Made by a program: the position numbers and the translations under genes. Shown one piece after another: positions 47,225-55,901 of a DNA stretch of 64,000 nucleotides. The stretch spans positions 79,657 through 143,656 of the forward strand of contig NZ_VCKY01000001.1 of the NCBI RefSeq assembly GCF_005889735.1, in the 5' to 3' direction. Every line of letters starts with the position of its first letter. The first letter of the stretch is position 1. The stretch is from Nonomuraea turkmeniaca. GTDB taxonomy: Bacteria; Actinomycetota; Actinomycetes; Streptosporangiales; Streptosporangiaceae. A model generated the notes under the pieces. That model was not told the origin of the DNA, searched no databases, and saw only the letters and a list, made by a program, of their open reading frames with translations.

Positions 47225-48940
47225 TCACCGGGCCACGGCCAGACAGTAGTCCTCGTCGGTCGCGAGGAGGTTCCGATGGGTGTCCTCGGCGGTGATGACG
47301 CCGTCGTCCAGGACGAGGACACGGTCGGCGGCGTCCAGGAGTGCCGGGCTGCTGGTGATCACGATGGTGGTGCGGCCCCGGCGCAGCTCCGCGATGTTGC
47401 GCGCGATGAGCTGTTCGGTGACCGCGTCGACGGCTGTCGTCGGGTCGTGCAGGACGAGGACGTCGGTGTCGGCGGCGAGGGCGCGGGCCAGAGACAGCCG
47501 TTGGCGCTGCCCTCCGGAAAGGTTCGCGCCGCGGTCGCGAACGCCGTAGTCGAGTCCTTCGCGGTGGAGGGCGACGACGTCGGTCAGCATGGACGCCTCG
47601 ACGGCCTCGGGGACCATCCGGCTGGTGCCCGACGGGTCGATGTTCGTACGGAGGGTGCCCGCGAAGATCTCCCCGTCGTACGGGTTCACCAGCATGTGCT
47701 CGCGGACCGCCTCGATCGACAGGTCCGCGATCTCCTGTCCGCTGACCCGTACCACTCCCTCATACGCGTCAGGCGGGACGTTCACGGCCAGGATCGACGC
47801 GAGGTCGGCCGCCGCGCGCGGCTGGTAGGCGGCGATCGCCACGAACTCGCCGGCGGCCACCTGGAACTTCAGCTTGCGCAGGGACCCGTACCGGACGCAG
47901 TCGATCTCAAGGTCTCCTCCCACGGCCGGGCGCCCCGGCCCCGGGGTCGTCACCGGCGGCGCGGCCAACACCAGCGCCATCCGCTCGGCCGACGCACGCG
48001 CCATCATCACGTACTTCGGCATGTCCGAGAACAACTTGAGCGGTTCCATGATGAACTGCGCCAGCCCCACGGCCATGACCAGCTCCCCGATGGTGATCTG
48101 GCCGTTGAACGCCAGCCAGCCCGCCGTCAGGGTCACGGCGGCGGCCAGGACCGCGTTGAGGGCCAGCGCGGTGCCCGCGTACGCGCCGTTCACCCTGGCG
48201 ACGGTGATCGCCTGGCGCTTCGCCTCCATGCTGACCTTCCGATAGGACAGGAACGCCGCGTGGTTGCCACCGAAGCCGTGCAGCGGTCGTAGGCCGACGA
48301 TGAGGTCGGCGACCTTCGCGCCTGCGCGCGCCACCCGGGCCTGCTGTTCGCGGGTACTGACGCCGATCCGCCTGGACATCACGCTCAGGATCGACAGGAT
48401 CGCGACAGTTCCCACGATCACCAGCAGTCCGAGCTGGACGTTGGCCAGGCCCAGCGCGACCGCCGCGACCAGCACCGCGACCAGCGAGCTGATCAGCAGC
48501 GGTACCACCTCGATGATGTCAGCGGTCTGGTCGGCGTCCTCGGTGGCGATGGTCAGCACCTCGCCGGACTTGAGGTCGACGTCCCTGGCCACCGGCTGGA
48601 GTCCGCAGGCCGCGACCCGCACCCGCCAGCGGTGCGCCTCGGTCGTGTTGGCCTTCTGCAGGATGCGCATCCCGAACCGCCACGACAGCGACACGGTCGT
48701 GATGATCACGGCCAACGCGGCGATCGACAGGGCGAGCGAGCCGAGGCTCCGCTCCCGCATCGTGTGTTCGACGATCAGGCCGAGCGCGATGGGGAAGGCG
48801 GTCTCACCCGCCTGGTACATGCCCATGAGGACGGTGCCCCAGGTCATGGCGCCGATGTTGCGACGCAGCGCGGTCCAGAGGATGTCGGACCCCGGGCGGG
48901 GGCGCTGCGTGCCACCGGTTCGGCGACGTACGTCGGACAT
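47225..48940 (-). CDS. ABC exporter half, degenerate Walker A, intact signature
   Basis: A 571-residue permease-ATPase fusion with six transmembrane helices in residues 20-320 (SIAALAVIITTVSLSW, ALAVLVAAVALGLANV-like). In the ATPase the Walker A region has become AAYQPRAAADLAS, without G-x4-GKS/T. The signature NLSGGQRQRLSLARAL is intact, and Walker B is VLVLHDPTTAVD, with His before Asp and Asp-Pro replacing Glu-Pro. It starts 2 bp after the partner's stop, so the two form one heterodimer. Confidence 0.9.
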   Translation of the reverse strand: MSDVRRRTGGTQRPRPGSDILWTALRRNIGAMTWGTVLMGMYQAGETAFPIALGLIVEHTMRERSLGSLALSIAALAVIITTVSLSWRFGMRILQKANTTEAHRWRVRVAACGLQPVARDVDLKSGEVLTIATEDADQTADIIEVVPLLISSLVAVLVAAVALGLANVQLGLLVIVGTVAILSILSVMSRRIGVSTREQQARVARAGAKVADLIVGLRPLHGFGGNHAAFLSYRKVSMEAKRQAITVARVNGAYAGTALALNAVLAAAVTLTAGWLAFNGQITIGELVMAVGLAQFIMEPLKLFSDMPKYVMMARASAERMALVLAAPPVTTPGPGRPAVGGDLEIDCVRYGSLRKLKFQVAAGEFVAIAAYQPRAAADLASILAVNVPPDAYEGVVRVSGQEIADLSIEAVREHMLVNPYDGEIFAGTLRTNIDPSGTSRMVPEAVEASMLTDVVALHREGLDYGVRDRGANLSGGQRQRLSLARALAADTDVLVLHDPTTAVDAVTEQLIARNIAELRRGRTTIVITSSPALLDAADRVLVLDDGVITAEDTHRNLLATDEDYCLAVAR

Positions 48941-48942
48941 AC

Positions 48943-50730
48943 CTAACTACCTTCTCGCCAGGCCCGCCACAGCCGCGCATACCGGCCGCCCAGAGCCACC
49001 AACTCCTCGTGAGTCCCTTGCTCCACAACGCGTCCCGCGTCCAGCACGGCGATCCGGTCCGCCGCCATCGCCTGGGTCAGCCGGTGCGCCACGAACAACG
49101 TGGTCCGGCCCGCGCACGCGGCCGACACGGCCCGCTCCAGCTCGGCGGCGCCCTCGCTGCCCGCCTCCGCGGTCGACTCGTCGAGCACCACCACCGGCGC
49201 CCGGCCCAGCACCAGCCGGGCCAAGGCGACCTGGGCGACCTTGGTGACGTCCAGGCGCTCGCCGCCCTCGCCGACCATGGTGTTCAGCCCATCGGGCAAC
49301 GCGTCGACCCACCCGTCGGCGCCGACCGTGCGCAACGCGTCCATCAGCTCGGCGCCGGTCGCCTCCGGCGCGACCAGCCGCAGGTCGTCGGCGAGCGCAC
49401 CGGAGAACACGTGCGTCTCCTGCGTCAGGATGCTCACCAAGGCTCGCGCCCCGGCCTCGTCCAGGTCCGCGAGGTCGGTCGACCCTATGCGCACCGATCC
49501 GGCCTGCGGGGTCCCGATGCCCGCGATCAGCGCGGCCAGGGTCGTCTTGCCCGCGCCCGTCGCCCCCACCAGTGCGAGCGAGCCGCCGGCCGGGATCGTC
49601 AGGTTGACATCCCGGAGGACCGGCTGCTCACTGTCGGGATAGCTGAACGTCAGCCCCTCCACCGTCACCGGGTACGGCGCGGCGTCCGCCGGAGCGACCG
49701 CCACGTCGCCCACCAGCCGGTCCTCCGCGGCCTCCCCCAGCACCCCGACCAGCCGGGTCAGGCTCGCGCCCGACTTCTGCGCCTCGTCGAAGGTGAACAT
49801 GATGGCGCCCAGTGGGTTGAACAGCCGGTGGAACAGCAGCGGGGCCGCCGACACCTCGCCCAGGCTGGCGGCATCGGCCTCCAGCAGGGCGTACCCCACC
49901 ACGATGATCAGGACCAGCCCGATGAACTCGGCGCGATTCTCTCTGCCGACGAACCGGCCGAAGAACCGGAACACCTCGATGCCGAGATCCCGCACCCGCC
50001 ACGACTCACGGGTGACCTTCTCGCGGAAGGTGTCCTCAAGGCGGTACGCCCGGACGGTGTCGATCCCGTTCAGACCACTGATCAACGCCTGCGCACGGTC
50101 GGCCTGGGCCGCCCGCTGCTTCTGGTAGAGCGGGGCGGACCGGGGGAGATACCAGCGCAGGGCCAGCGCGTACGCGGGCAGCGCTCCGGCGCCCGCCAGG
50201 CCGAGCCGCCAATCCAGTCCGAACATGCCGACCGTGGCGATGACGACCAGCACTCCCGCCGAGAACACCGTGGGGATGGCCGTGCGGATGCCTTTGGAGA
50301 GCACGGCCACATCGTCACCGACCCTGGACAACACGTCTCCCCGGCCGACCTGCTCGATCCGCGCGCTCGGCATCGCCAGCACCGCCCGGACGGCGTCCTC
50401 CCGCAGCCGCGCGAGCAGCCCCGCGCCCAGCCGCCCGATCAGGTACGTCGACGCCGCCGTGGCCGCCGAGCCGAGAAGCGCGGCGGCCACCATCAGCGCG
50501 CCGATCGTGACCAGCATCGATTGCGGTTCGCCTTCGATCACCCCGTCGACCACCCGGCCGAGCAGGAGCACCGGCAGCACCTGAAGCGCCGCCCCGGCCA
50601 CCGTGGTGAGCACGGTGACGACCGTGAGCCATGGCACCTCGCGACAGTGCGCCGCCACCCAACGGGTGGCCTCTCGTCCGGTCGCCGTACGCAGGGTGGC
50701 CGGGGCGACGCCGGTGCCGGTGGTGCTCAC
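48943..50730 (-). CDS. ABC exporter half, intact Walker A, degenerate signature
   Basis: A 595-residue permease-ATPase fusion with six helices in its first 320 residues. Walker A is normal (LVGATGAGKTTLAAL) and Walker B is VVVLDESTAEAG. The signature is changed to RLDVTKVAQVALARL instead of LSGGQ. Paired with the 47225 product, one ATP site is complete (this Walker A with the partner's LSGGQ) and the other is degenerate. This asymmetry is standard for heterodimeric exporters. The cargo may be a drug or siderophore; unknown. Confidence 0.9.
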   Translation of the reverse strand: MSTTGTGVAPATLRTATGREATRWVAAHCREVPWLTVVTVLTTVAGAALQVLPVLLLGRVVDGVIEGEPQSMLVTIGALMVAAALLGSAATAASTYLIGRLGAGLLARLREDAVRAVLAMPSARIEQVGRGDVLSRVGDDVAVLSKGIRTAIPTVFSAGVLVVIATVGMFGLDWRLGLAGAGALPAYALALRWYLPRSAPLYQKQRAAQADRAQALISGLNGIDTVRAYRLEDTFREKVTRESWRVRDLGIEVFRFFGRFVGRENRAEFIGLVLIIVVGYALLEADAASLGEVSAAPLLFHRLFNPLGAIMFTFDEAQKSGASLTRLVGVLGEAAEDRLVGDVAVAPADAAPYPVTVEGLTFSYPDSEQPVLRDVNLTIPAGGSLALVGATGAGKTTLAALIAGIGTPQAGSVRIGSTDLADLDEAGARALVSILTQETHVFSGALADDLRLVAPEATGAELMDALRTVGADGWVDALPDGLNTMVGEGGERLDVTKVAQVALARLVLGRAPVVVLDESTAEAGSEGAAELERAVSAACAGRTTLFVAHRLTQAMAADRIAVLDAGRVVEQGTHEELVALGGRYARLWRAWREGS

Positions 50731-51461
50731 CTCCGGACCAAGGCAGGCCGGGTGCAGGACACGTTCGTCGACATCGTCAGCCGACCGACTGGACGAGTTC
50801 GTAGATCTCGTACGGCAGAGACAGCACGGTGCCCCGCGACATGTCCGCGCCGATCGCCGGCCCCTTGACGTGCGAGCGTCAACGGATTACCGACGCCCCG
50901 CCCGATGCTCGCCAGTCCGGCGAACCCGAATAAAGGGGTCCCCCCACGAAGCATGCCCAAATCCACAACCCGCCGTCGAGGGACCTCTGTGCCCCTGGGC
51001 GCGGGGCGCTCACCTGCAGTCGTGCCCATGTCGACGTACGCTATCCCGTTGATCTCCCGGGGACGCATGGTCAGTGAGGCACCTCACGCTCGGAAAGGGG
51101 TGTGCCCACAACCTCGCCTCCGCCCTGGTCAGCGGACAGAGAGGACGCGGGCGGGCGGAGCGACCTGGAGGCGAGCATGGAACGATGCCGCGTGGTGTCC
51201 AGGAGTGCAGGCGACGGCGTTACCGCAAGTCGGGCTACACGCGTCCCAGGTCGCCCACAAGACGTCCGCAATTCCAGTGACATGCGCACGAGCTAGCGCG
51301 CCGCTAGTGAGCCGCTAGTTTTTCGACGAGCCGGCGGCCGACGATCTACGTTTGCACGACCAGCCGGCGAACTGTGCTCAGAAGATCCGTCGTCGGACTC
51401 GGTCTTGACCCAGGCTCCCTTTTGGGCGGTATCAGGATGACCCGTCCAAACGGAAGGAACC
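50731..51461. other. 731-bp stretch without a complete gene
   Basis: No credible full gene. On the minus strand at 50777-50866 a frame ends SRGTVLSLPYEIYELVQSVG then a stop, which reads like a real protein C-terminus, but nothing upstream supports a gene. This may be an old deletion scar. The 3' part of the stretch is the promoter region of the secreted protein gene at 51462. Confidence 0.3.
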
Positions 51462-51848
51462 ATGATGAAAAATCTGCTCAAGACCACCGTTGTCGGCGCT
51501 GCCTTGGTCGCGTCGAGCTTTGCCATGGCGCAGCCGGCGATGGCCAGCTCGTTGTCGTGGAACGTCAGCGATGGCCTGATCTCCTACGCCGATGCCTCGA
51601 ACAAGTTCTGCGTGCGGGCGTACGACTCCGAGGGTGCCCGCCAGGTGACGGTGACGCTGACTCCGGTCAATGGCGGCAGCACGATCACCATCACCGACAA
51701 GAACAACTACTACGGTCACTCGGGCGGCACGTGCAGGTACCTCAACAACACGTACAAGGAGAACACCTCCCTCCGCGCGACCGCCAGGTCGTACTGGGGC
51801 GAGCGTGGCACCTGGGTGGGTCGCGGGACCAGATCGTTCACCAGCTGA
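51462..51848 (+). CDS. small secreted protein
   Basis: A 128-residue protein from ATG 51462 (GGAAGGAACC upstream). A signal peptide (TTVVGAALVASSFAMAQPAM) ends with ASSLS. The mature part is about 100 residues, with two cysteines (NKFCVRAYD and GGTCRYLN), many Thr/Ser/Gly/Tyr and beta-type strands (QVTVTLTPVNGGSTITITD). No known family. Compare the small secreted proteins at 22494 and 33438. A strong terminator follows. Confidence 0.72.
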   Translation: MMKNLLKTTVVGAALVASSFAMAQPAMASSLSWNVSDGLISYADASNKFCVRAYDSEGARQVTVTLTPVNGGSTITITDKNNYYGHSGGTCRYLNNTYKENTSLRATARSYWGERGTWVGRGTRSFTS

Positions 51849-51855
51849 CCAACCT

Positions 51856-51896
51856 GCCGGCTCCCCGCACGCCGTCCAGGCGCGCGGGGAGCCGGC
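51856..51896 (+). terminator. hairpin terminator of the small secreted protein gene
   Basis: GCCGGCTCCCCGC at 51856-51868 pairs perfectly with GCGGGGAGCCGGC at 51884-51896 (13 bp, 15-base loop), starting 8 bp after the stop codon. Confidence 0.85.
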
Positions 51897-52094
51897 TCGG
51901 CCAGGGGCATCAATTCCGTCGATGTGAACTCCGCACGCGCCGAATACCGCCCCTGCTTCCCCTCAGAGGAAAGTCCAGCTGGCTTGAGAAATTCGCCGCT
52001 TTGGCGATCCTGACGGCCGTGATCGTGCTCGCGTTCATGGCACTCACCGGCTGGATGGGACACCAGCGGTGCGGAACTCGCAGGGCGGCTCTGG

Positions 52095-52535
52095 TTACTC
52101 TATGTCGCCGTGCTTGCGCCGATACCTGTACATCAAGGACTCGAGCATGGATATGAAAAGAAAGAGCATGCCGCCCAGGACGAGGCAATGCTCAATCCAT
52201 TGGGCGACGGGGCCCCATCCTGATGATGCGAAGCTTTGCGGATCACCTGAGACGATGCCAACGATGTGAGTGAAAACGCTCCAGGCAGCGACGACTGCCA
52301 ACAGCCAGGTCCCCACAGGGTGTTGATCGGCTGACGCCGCGTTGCTCAGGCGTATCGAAGCGCGTACGCTGCTCAGCGATTTGCGGTCGCTCACGACGAT
52401 CACTATGGCACCGCAACCCAGGTAACGGAAGATCGTCCATAGGTCCTCGTGAGTGAACGTGAAGTGGCACGGGGATCGACGAGCCGATAAACGGCACTCA
52501 CCAAGAACCCAGCGGGCACGACCGTCAAAACCGTC
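52095..52535 (-). CDS. small membrane protein, start uncertain
   Basis: The frame encodes three hydrophobic segments: YLGCGAIVIVVSD, TWLLAVVAAWSVFTHIVGIV and HCLVLGGMLFLFISML, with a basic end (YRYRRKHGD). Because the upstream part of the same frame is an IS630 transposase remnant (52536-52715), the true N-terminus may have been lost or replaced. No start with a good ribosome site precedes the first helix. Function unknown; it may be a truncated gene. Confidence 0.4.
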   Translation of the reverse strand, partial: DGFDGRARWVLGECRLSARRSPCHFTFTHEDLWTIFRYLGCGAIVIVVSDRKSLSSVRASIRLSNAASADQHPVGTWLLAVVAAWSVFTHIVGIVSGDPQSFASSGWGPVAQWIEHCLVLGGMLFLFISMLESLMYRYRRKHGDIE

Positions 52536-52715
52536 GACGATGAACTCTTCATCATCGCTGGTGATGCGGCGGGGACGGCCTCCCGCCCACTCGGGATCCA
52601 CCGCCGACAGCCCGCGCTCGTTGAAGGCGCGGATCACATCCCGGACGGTGTCTTCATCGGCGGCGGCCAGGTGGGCGATCGCCGGCGCTTCCGCGAAACT
52701 TCGCCCCGGGTTCAC
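52536..52715 (-). pseudogene. helix-turn-helix remnant of an IS630-family transposase
   Basis: About 55 residues contain DEDTVRDVIRAFNERGLSAV and DPEWAGGRPRRITSDDEEF, the second helix-turn-helix and linker of IS630 transposases (R-D-V-I-x-x-F-N-x-x-G, GGRP). The DDE domain is missing, and the frame continues directly into the membrane protein. Confidence 0.65.
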
Positions 52716-53644
52716 TCGCCCGAGCGATGGCGGCTCGGCGACACCCCGCGGACGCGTTTGAAGGCCACGCTCAGCGCGAAGGCGTTGGCGTAGCCGACGT
52801 GCCGGGCGACTGCGTCGATCGTGGCGTCGGAGGAACGCAGCAGATCGGCGGCGAGCGCCATGCGCCAGCCGGTGAGGTAGGCCATGGGCGGCTCCCCCAC
52901 GAGCGTGGCGAACCGGCGGGCGAACGCCGCGCGTGAGGCGCCCACCTTGCCGGCCAGCAGAGCCACCGTCCAGGGATGGGCGGGATCGCCGTGGATCAGC
53001 TGGAGCGCCGGGCCGATCAGCGGATCGCTCTGCGCCTGGTACCAGCCGGGCGCGTGAGCCTCGGGGCGGGCGAACCAGGCGCGCAGGGTCGCGATCAGCG
53101 CCAGGTCCAGGAGCCGGTTGAGGATGACCTGCTGGCCGGGCCCTTCGCCGTTGACCTCCTGCGCCAGCAGTTCCATGATCGGGGACTGCACGCTCGACCG
53201 GGGCACGAGTACGATCTCCGGCAGGGCGTTCAGGAGCCGCTCGCTCACCTCCCCGATGACCTGGTAGGTGCCGCTGGCCACGATCGCCGACCCGCCGGGG
53301 CTGTATCCGCTCGTCCGCGGCCCGAGCCGCAGCTGATCGGTGACGTCGACGCCGTCCATGGTGGTCAGGCGGTTGCCTGGCTTGACGATGACCTCCGGCG
53401 GGGTGGCCGGGTCGTCGCCGATCGTGTACGGCTTCGGCCCTTTGATGATGGTCACGTCCCCGGTGCGCATCAGCACCGGCTCACCCACGTCGGGCACGAC
53501 CCAGGCGTGCCCACGCAGGGCGGTGGCCAGGGCGAGCGTGGCCTCGTCGGCTATCCGCAGCGACCACGGTGGTTCGAGGATGGCCTGGCAGAACGCCGCG
53601 CTGCGGGCACGGACACCGTCGAGGAGATCGGCGAGCGGGTCCAC
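52712..53644 (-). CDS. AraC-family regulator with cupin sensor
   Basis: A 310-residue protein from GTG 53644. Residues 1-190 form the AraC-type cupin_6 domain (DEATLALATALRGHAWVVPD, GDVTIIKGPKPYTI). The C-terminal helix-turn-helix pair is WTVALLAGKVGASRAAFARR and AVARHVGYANAFALSVAFKR. The gene is divergent from the NmrA-like gene 113 bp away and probably regulates it. This AraC/NmrA-like pairing is common in actinomycetes. Confidence 0.92.
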   Translation of the reverse strand: MDPLADLLDGVRARSAAFCQAILEPPWSLRIADEATLALATALRGHAWVVPDVGEPVLMRTGDVTIIKGPKPYTIGDDPATPPEVIVKPGNRLTTMDGVDVTDQLRLGPRTSGYSPGGSAIVASGTYQVIGEVSERLLNALPEIVLVPRSSVQSPIMELLAQEVNGEGPGQQVILNRLLDLALIATLRAWFARPEAHAPGWYQAQSDPLIGPALQLIHGDPAHPWTVALLAGKVGASRAAFARRFATLVGEPPMAYLTGWRMALAADLLRSSDATIDAVARHVGYANAFALSVAFKRVRGVSPSRHRSGE

Positions 53645-53757
53645 ACCGCCAGTGTAGACGCACAGAAATGCAAATGAGCGTACGGGATATGGATCGTCTT
53701 TCTGCGGACGCGTTCACTGGGTGGTGACTCACCTCGACGACTCACCGGAGGTATCCG

Positions 53758-54624
53758 ATGTACGCGATCACTGGAGTGACAGGCCACGTCGGCGGCGCGG
53801 CGGCCAGGGAACTCCTGGCCAAGAGGGAAGCGGTGCGGGCCGTGGTCCGCAACGAGGCCAAGGCCGAACCCTGGTCGCAGGCGGGCGCGGAGATCGCCGT
53901 CGCCGACTTCGGCGACAGGGCGGCGCTGGCGGAGGCCTTCCGTGGGTGCCGCGCGGCGTTCGTCATGCTGCCGACGGACCCGGCCCTGGCCGACGCCGAC
54001 GCCGATCACCGACGGCTGGCCGACTCGATCGCCGGAGCGGTTCTCGACAGCGGGGTCCCGCACGTGGTGATGCTCTCGTCGATCGGGGCGGAGCTGGCCG
54101 AGGGCACGGGCCCGATCCGCTGGCTCCACCACATGGAGGACCGGCTGCGGAAGACGGGCGTGACCCTGACCGCGATCCGACCGCCGCACTTCCAGGAGAA
54201 GGTCGAGACCGTGCTCGGCGCCGCTCGCGAGCTCGGCGTCTATCCCGTCTTCGCCGACTCGGCCGACATTCCCACCCCGATGGTCGCGACGCGCGACATC
54301 GGCGCGGTGGTCGCCGAGGCGCTCTCCGCGCCTTTCCCGGCTGAGGAGGTCATCGGCCTGGACTGCCATCACTACACCGAGCGGCAGGTGGCCGAGGAGC
54401 TGGGCGACGTTCTCGGCAGGCCGCTGGAGGTGATCACCGTCCCGCAGCCGGGATGGGTCGGCCTGATGGTGCAGGCGGGTGTCCCGCCCCAGCTCGCCGA
54501 AGAGCTCGCCGGCCTGTACGACGCCGAGCAGCGCGGCATCCTCCAGCCCAGCGGCGACAGGCACATCACGTGCACGACGGAGCTGGGCGAGACGCTGCGC
54601 CATCTGGTGAAGACCCTCTCCTGA
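53758..54624 (+). CDS. NmrA-like NAD(P)H-binding oxidoreductase
   Basis: A 288-residue protein from ATG 53758. The Rossmann loop YAITGVTGHVGGAAARELLA begins at residue 2, followed by VRAVVRNEAKAEPW. There is no Tyr-x3-Lys pair typical of SDR catalysis in the expected place. HVVMLSSIGAELAEG then LHHMEDRLRKTGVTLTAIRP is the NmrA/quinone-oxidoreductase-2-like pattern. It probably senses or reduces quinones. Controlled by the divergent AraC protein. Confidence 0.9.
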   Translation: MYAITGVTGHVGGAAARELLAKREAVRAVVRNEAKAEPWSQAGAEIAVADFGDRAALAEAFRGCRAAFVMLPTDPALADADADHRRLADSIAGAVLDSGVPHVVMLSSIGAELAEGTGPIRWLHHMEDRLRKTGVTLTAIRPPHFQEKVETVLGAARELGVYPVFADSADIPTPMVATRDIGAVVAEALSAPFPAEEVIGLDCHHYTERQVAEELGDVLGRPLEVITVPQPGWVGLMVQAGVPPQLAEELAGLYDAEQRGILQPSGDRHITCTTELGETLRHLVKTLS

Positions 54625-54672
54625 CGGCACGATCGTTGTCCGCCCACCACGACGCCCCGGCCCGTCATTGCT

Positions 54673-54882
54673 TGGAGACGTCTGCCCGCGTGCATCCAGG
54701 ATGACCTTGGCTGTGGCCTCCGCCAAGTCTTTCGCGGTGCCTATCGCCAGGGCATAGTCCCGGGCCTGCCAGGCGCGCTCAAGGCGCGAACGATGGCTCT
54801 CAATGGACGACCAGGCAGGGGCGTCAAGCCCTGAAGGGCGAGGAAGTTCCCAAGATGCGCCAAACGCTTTCGAACGCGGCAA
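54673..54882 (-). pseudogene. N-terminal scrap of an abortive-infection-like protein
   Basis: The frame from ATG 54882 contains SIESHRSRLERAWQARDYA and LAIGTAKDLAEATAKVILDA. This resembles the conserved helix of Abi_C-type proteins (pattern ...IGTAKxLxE...K.IL...), usually followed by a C-terminal domain of about 150 residues. That part is not present: after about residue 70 the frame runs antisense to the NmrA-like gene. Possibly truncated by an insertion at the adjacent tRNA half. Confidence 0.35.
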
Positions 54883-54933
54883 TACCCATGGTGCTGTCCA
54901 GCGCCACGGTCAAGTGACGGTCAAACGATGAAA

Positions 54934-54964
54934 AGGCCAGATCCCTGATCTCGGGATCCGGCCT
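54934..54964 (-). terminator. terminator following the tRNA-like half
   Basis: On the minus strand, arms at 54964-54953 and 54945-54934 pair over 11 of 12 positions (one A-C mismatch), with core GATCCC / GGGATC, followed by TTTTCATC. A T-run after the stem makes it a classical intrinsic terminator. It lies 18 bp beyond the end of the tRNA-like half. Confidence 0.75.
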
Positions 54965-54982
54965 CTGAGCTGGAGCGGAACG

Positions 54983-55025
54983 GTGGGGCTACCAGGACTT
55001 GAACCTGGGACCTCTTCCTTATCAG
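54983..55025 (-). tRNA. 3' half of a tRNA-Ile (GAT)-like gene, truncated at the anticodon loop
   Basis: Read on the minus strand, 55025 to 54983 gives an anticodon-loop-like CTGATAA (GAT anticodon), anticodon-stem 3' arm GGAAG, variable loop AGGTC, T-arm CCAGG-TTCAAGT-CCTGG (perfect stem), acceptor TAGCCCC, then A and CC without the final A. The 5' half should lie to the right, but that DNA does not pair with GGAAG and has no D-arm. It is therefore a 3' fragment like those left at attachment sites of integrating elements, with its own terminator. Confidence 0.6.
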
Positions 55026-55199
55026 CACGATCATTCACCGCATCATACGGCTCCGGCCACGGAAACCCCTGGTGTGGCCGAGTGAGATCATGCGTGGTCG
55101 TTCGGCGGCGTTGCCGTCTTCGTTGCCGTCTTCGTTGCCGTCAACGTCCCGGAAGGCCGGACGAGGGCGCGGTACCCCAAGAGCGGACACAATGGAGGC

Positions 55200-55653
55200 A
55201 TGACCTCGCGTAACACCAGCCGCGCCGCCGCGAACCGTCGCCGCATTCTCGACGTCGCCGTCGCCGAACTGGTTCGCGACCCGGACGCCTCCATGGACCA
55301 GATCGCGCGTGCCGCGGGCGTCGTCCGCCGCACGGTGTACGGGCATTTCCCGAGCCGCGAGGCACTGCTCAGCGCCATCCTCGACGATGCCGTGGAGACC
55401 GTTGCGGCGGCCAGAGCAGCGGGCCTGCAAGCCGCGACGGACCCCGCGGAATCACTCGCACGCGCCACCCTCGCGGCCTGGCAGGTCGCTGACCGCTACC
55501 GGCTCCTGCTTGCGCTCGCCCAGCGCAGCGTCACCGTGCAAGGCATCCGCGAGCGTCTCGCCCCGGTCCGCGAAGCCTCGTTGGAGACGCTCCAACACGG
55601 TCTCGATCAGGGCCGGTTCACGTCCCCGCTGTCGGCACGGGCCCTGATGTTCC
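55200..55653 (+). repeat. left arm of an inverted duplication (TetR gene)
   Basis: Bases 55200-55653 are nearly identical to the complement of 61316-61769. The first roughly 35 bases upstream of each start also align imperfectly. After 55653 the copies diverge abruptly. Arms of about 454 bp enclose 5.7 kb. Confidence 0.85.
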
Positions 55654-55835
55654 TCCACGAGCAGATGCTCATGGCCCTCATGGACGCGGTGAACGACGGC
55701 CTGCTAGGGTCCGACACGGCCGGCCCCGCCGCCGTCGTCGCCATCCTGACCGTGTCGGGCGTGCCCGCTACCCAGGCCACCGACCTCGTCTCGAAGTTGG
55801 GCGCCGGAGACGGCCTCGGCCCGAACATCGGTTAG
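55200..55835 (+). CDS. TetR-family regulator (intact copy)
   Basis: A 211-residue repressor from ATG 55200. The N-terminal helix-turn-helix is RRRILDVAVAELVRDPDASM then IARAAGVVRRTVYGHFPSRE. The rest is the ligand-binding helical domain. Residues 1-151 are almost identical to the truncated copy on the opposite strand at 61769. The target is unknown; the IS701 scrap follows 66 bp later. Confidence 0.9.
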   Translation: MTSRNTSRAAANRRRILDVAVAELVRDPDASMDQIARAAGVVRRTVYGHFPSREALLSAILDDAVETVAAARAAGLQAATDPAESLARATLAAWQVADRYRLLLALAQRSVTVQGIRERLAPVREASLETLQHGLDQGRFTSPLSARALMFLHEQMLMALMDAVNDGLLGSDTAGPAAVVAILTVSGVPATQATDLVSKLGAGDGLGPNIG

Positions 55836-55901
55836 CCCTTCAGTCGTAGATCCTCTTTTCCGTGGCAGTTCAGTGGTGTCTGCGGTGGGTAGCCGCCGTG
55901 C

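Larger units (their letters stand above)
54625..55199. other. 575-bp stretch with a gene scrap, a terminator and a tRNA half
   Basis: This region holds only remnants, described separately: an abortive-infection-like N-terminal scrap (54673-54882), a minus-strand terminator (54934-54964) and a tRNA-Ile-like 3' half (54983-55025). No intact gene was found. Confidence 0.5.

Noticed and set aside
49009..50868. 619-residue open frame opposite the ABC exporter
   Set aside because: Low-complexity Arg/Gln/His-rich translation, fully antisense to a clear ABC gene.
53551..54672. Minus-strand open frame joining the Abi-like scrap to DNA under the NmrA-like and AraC genes
   Set aside because: Only the first roughly 70 codons look like protein; the rest is antisense to clear genes.
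54983..55213. Plus-strand frame starting VGLPGLEPGTSSLS
   Set aside because: This often-annotated peptide is the antisense translation of the tRNA 3' half.
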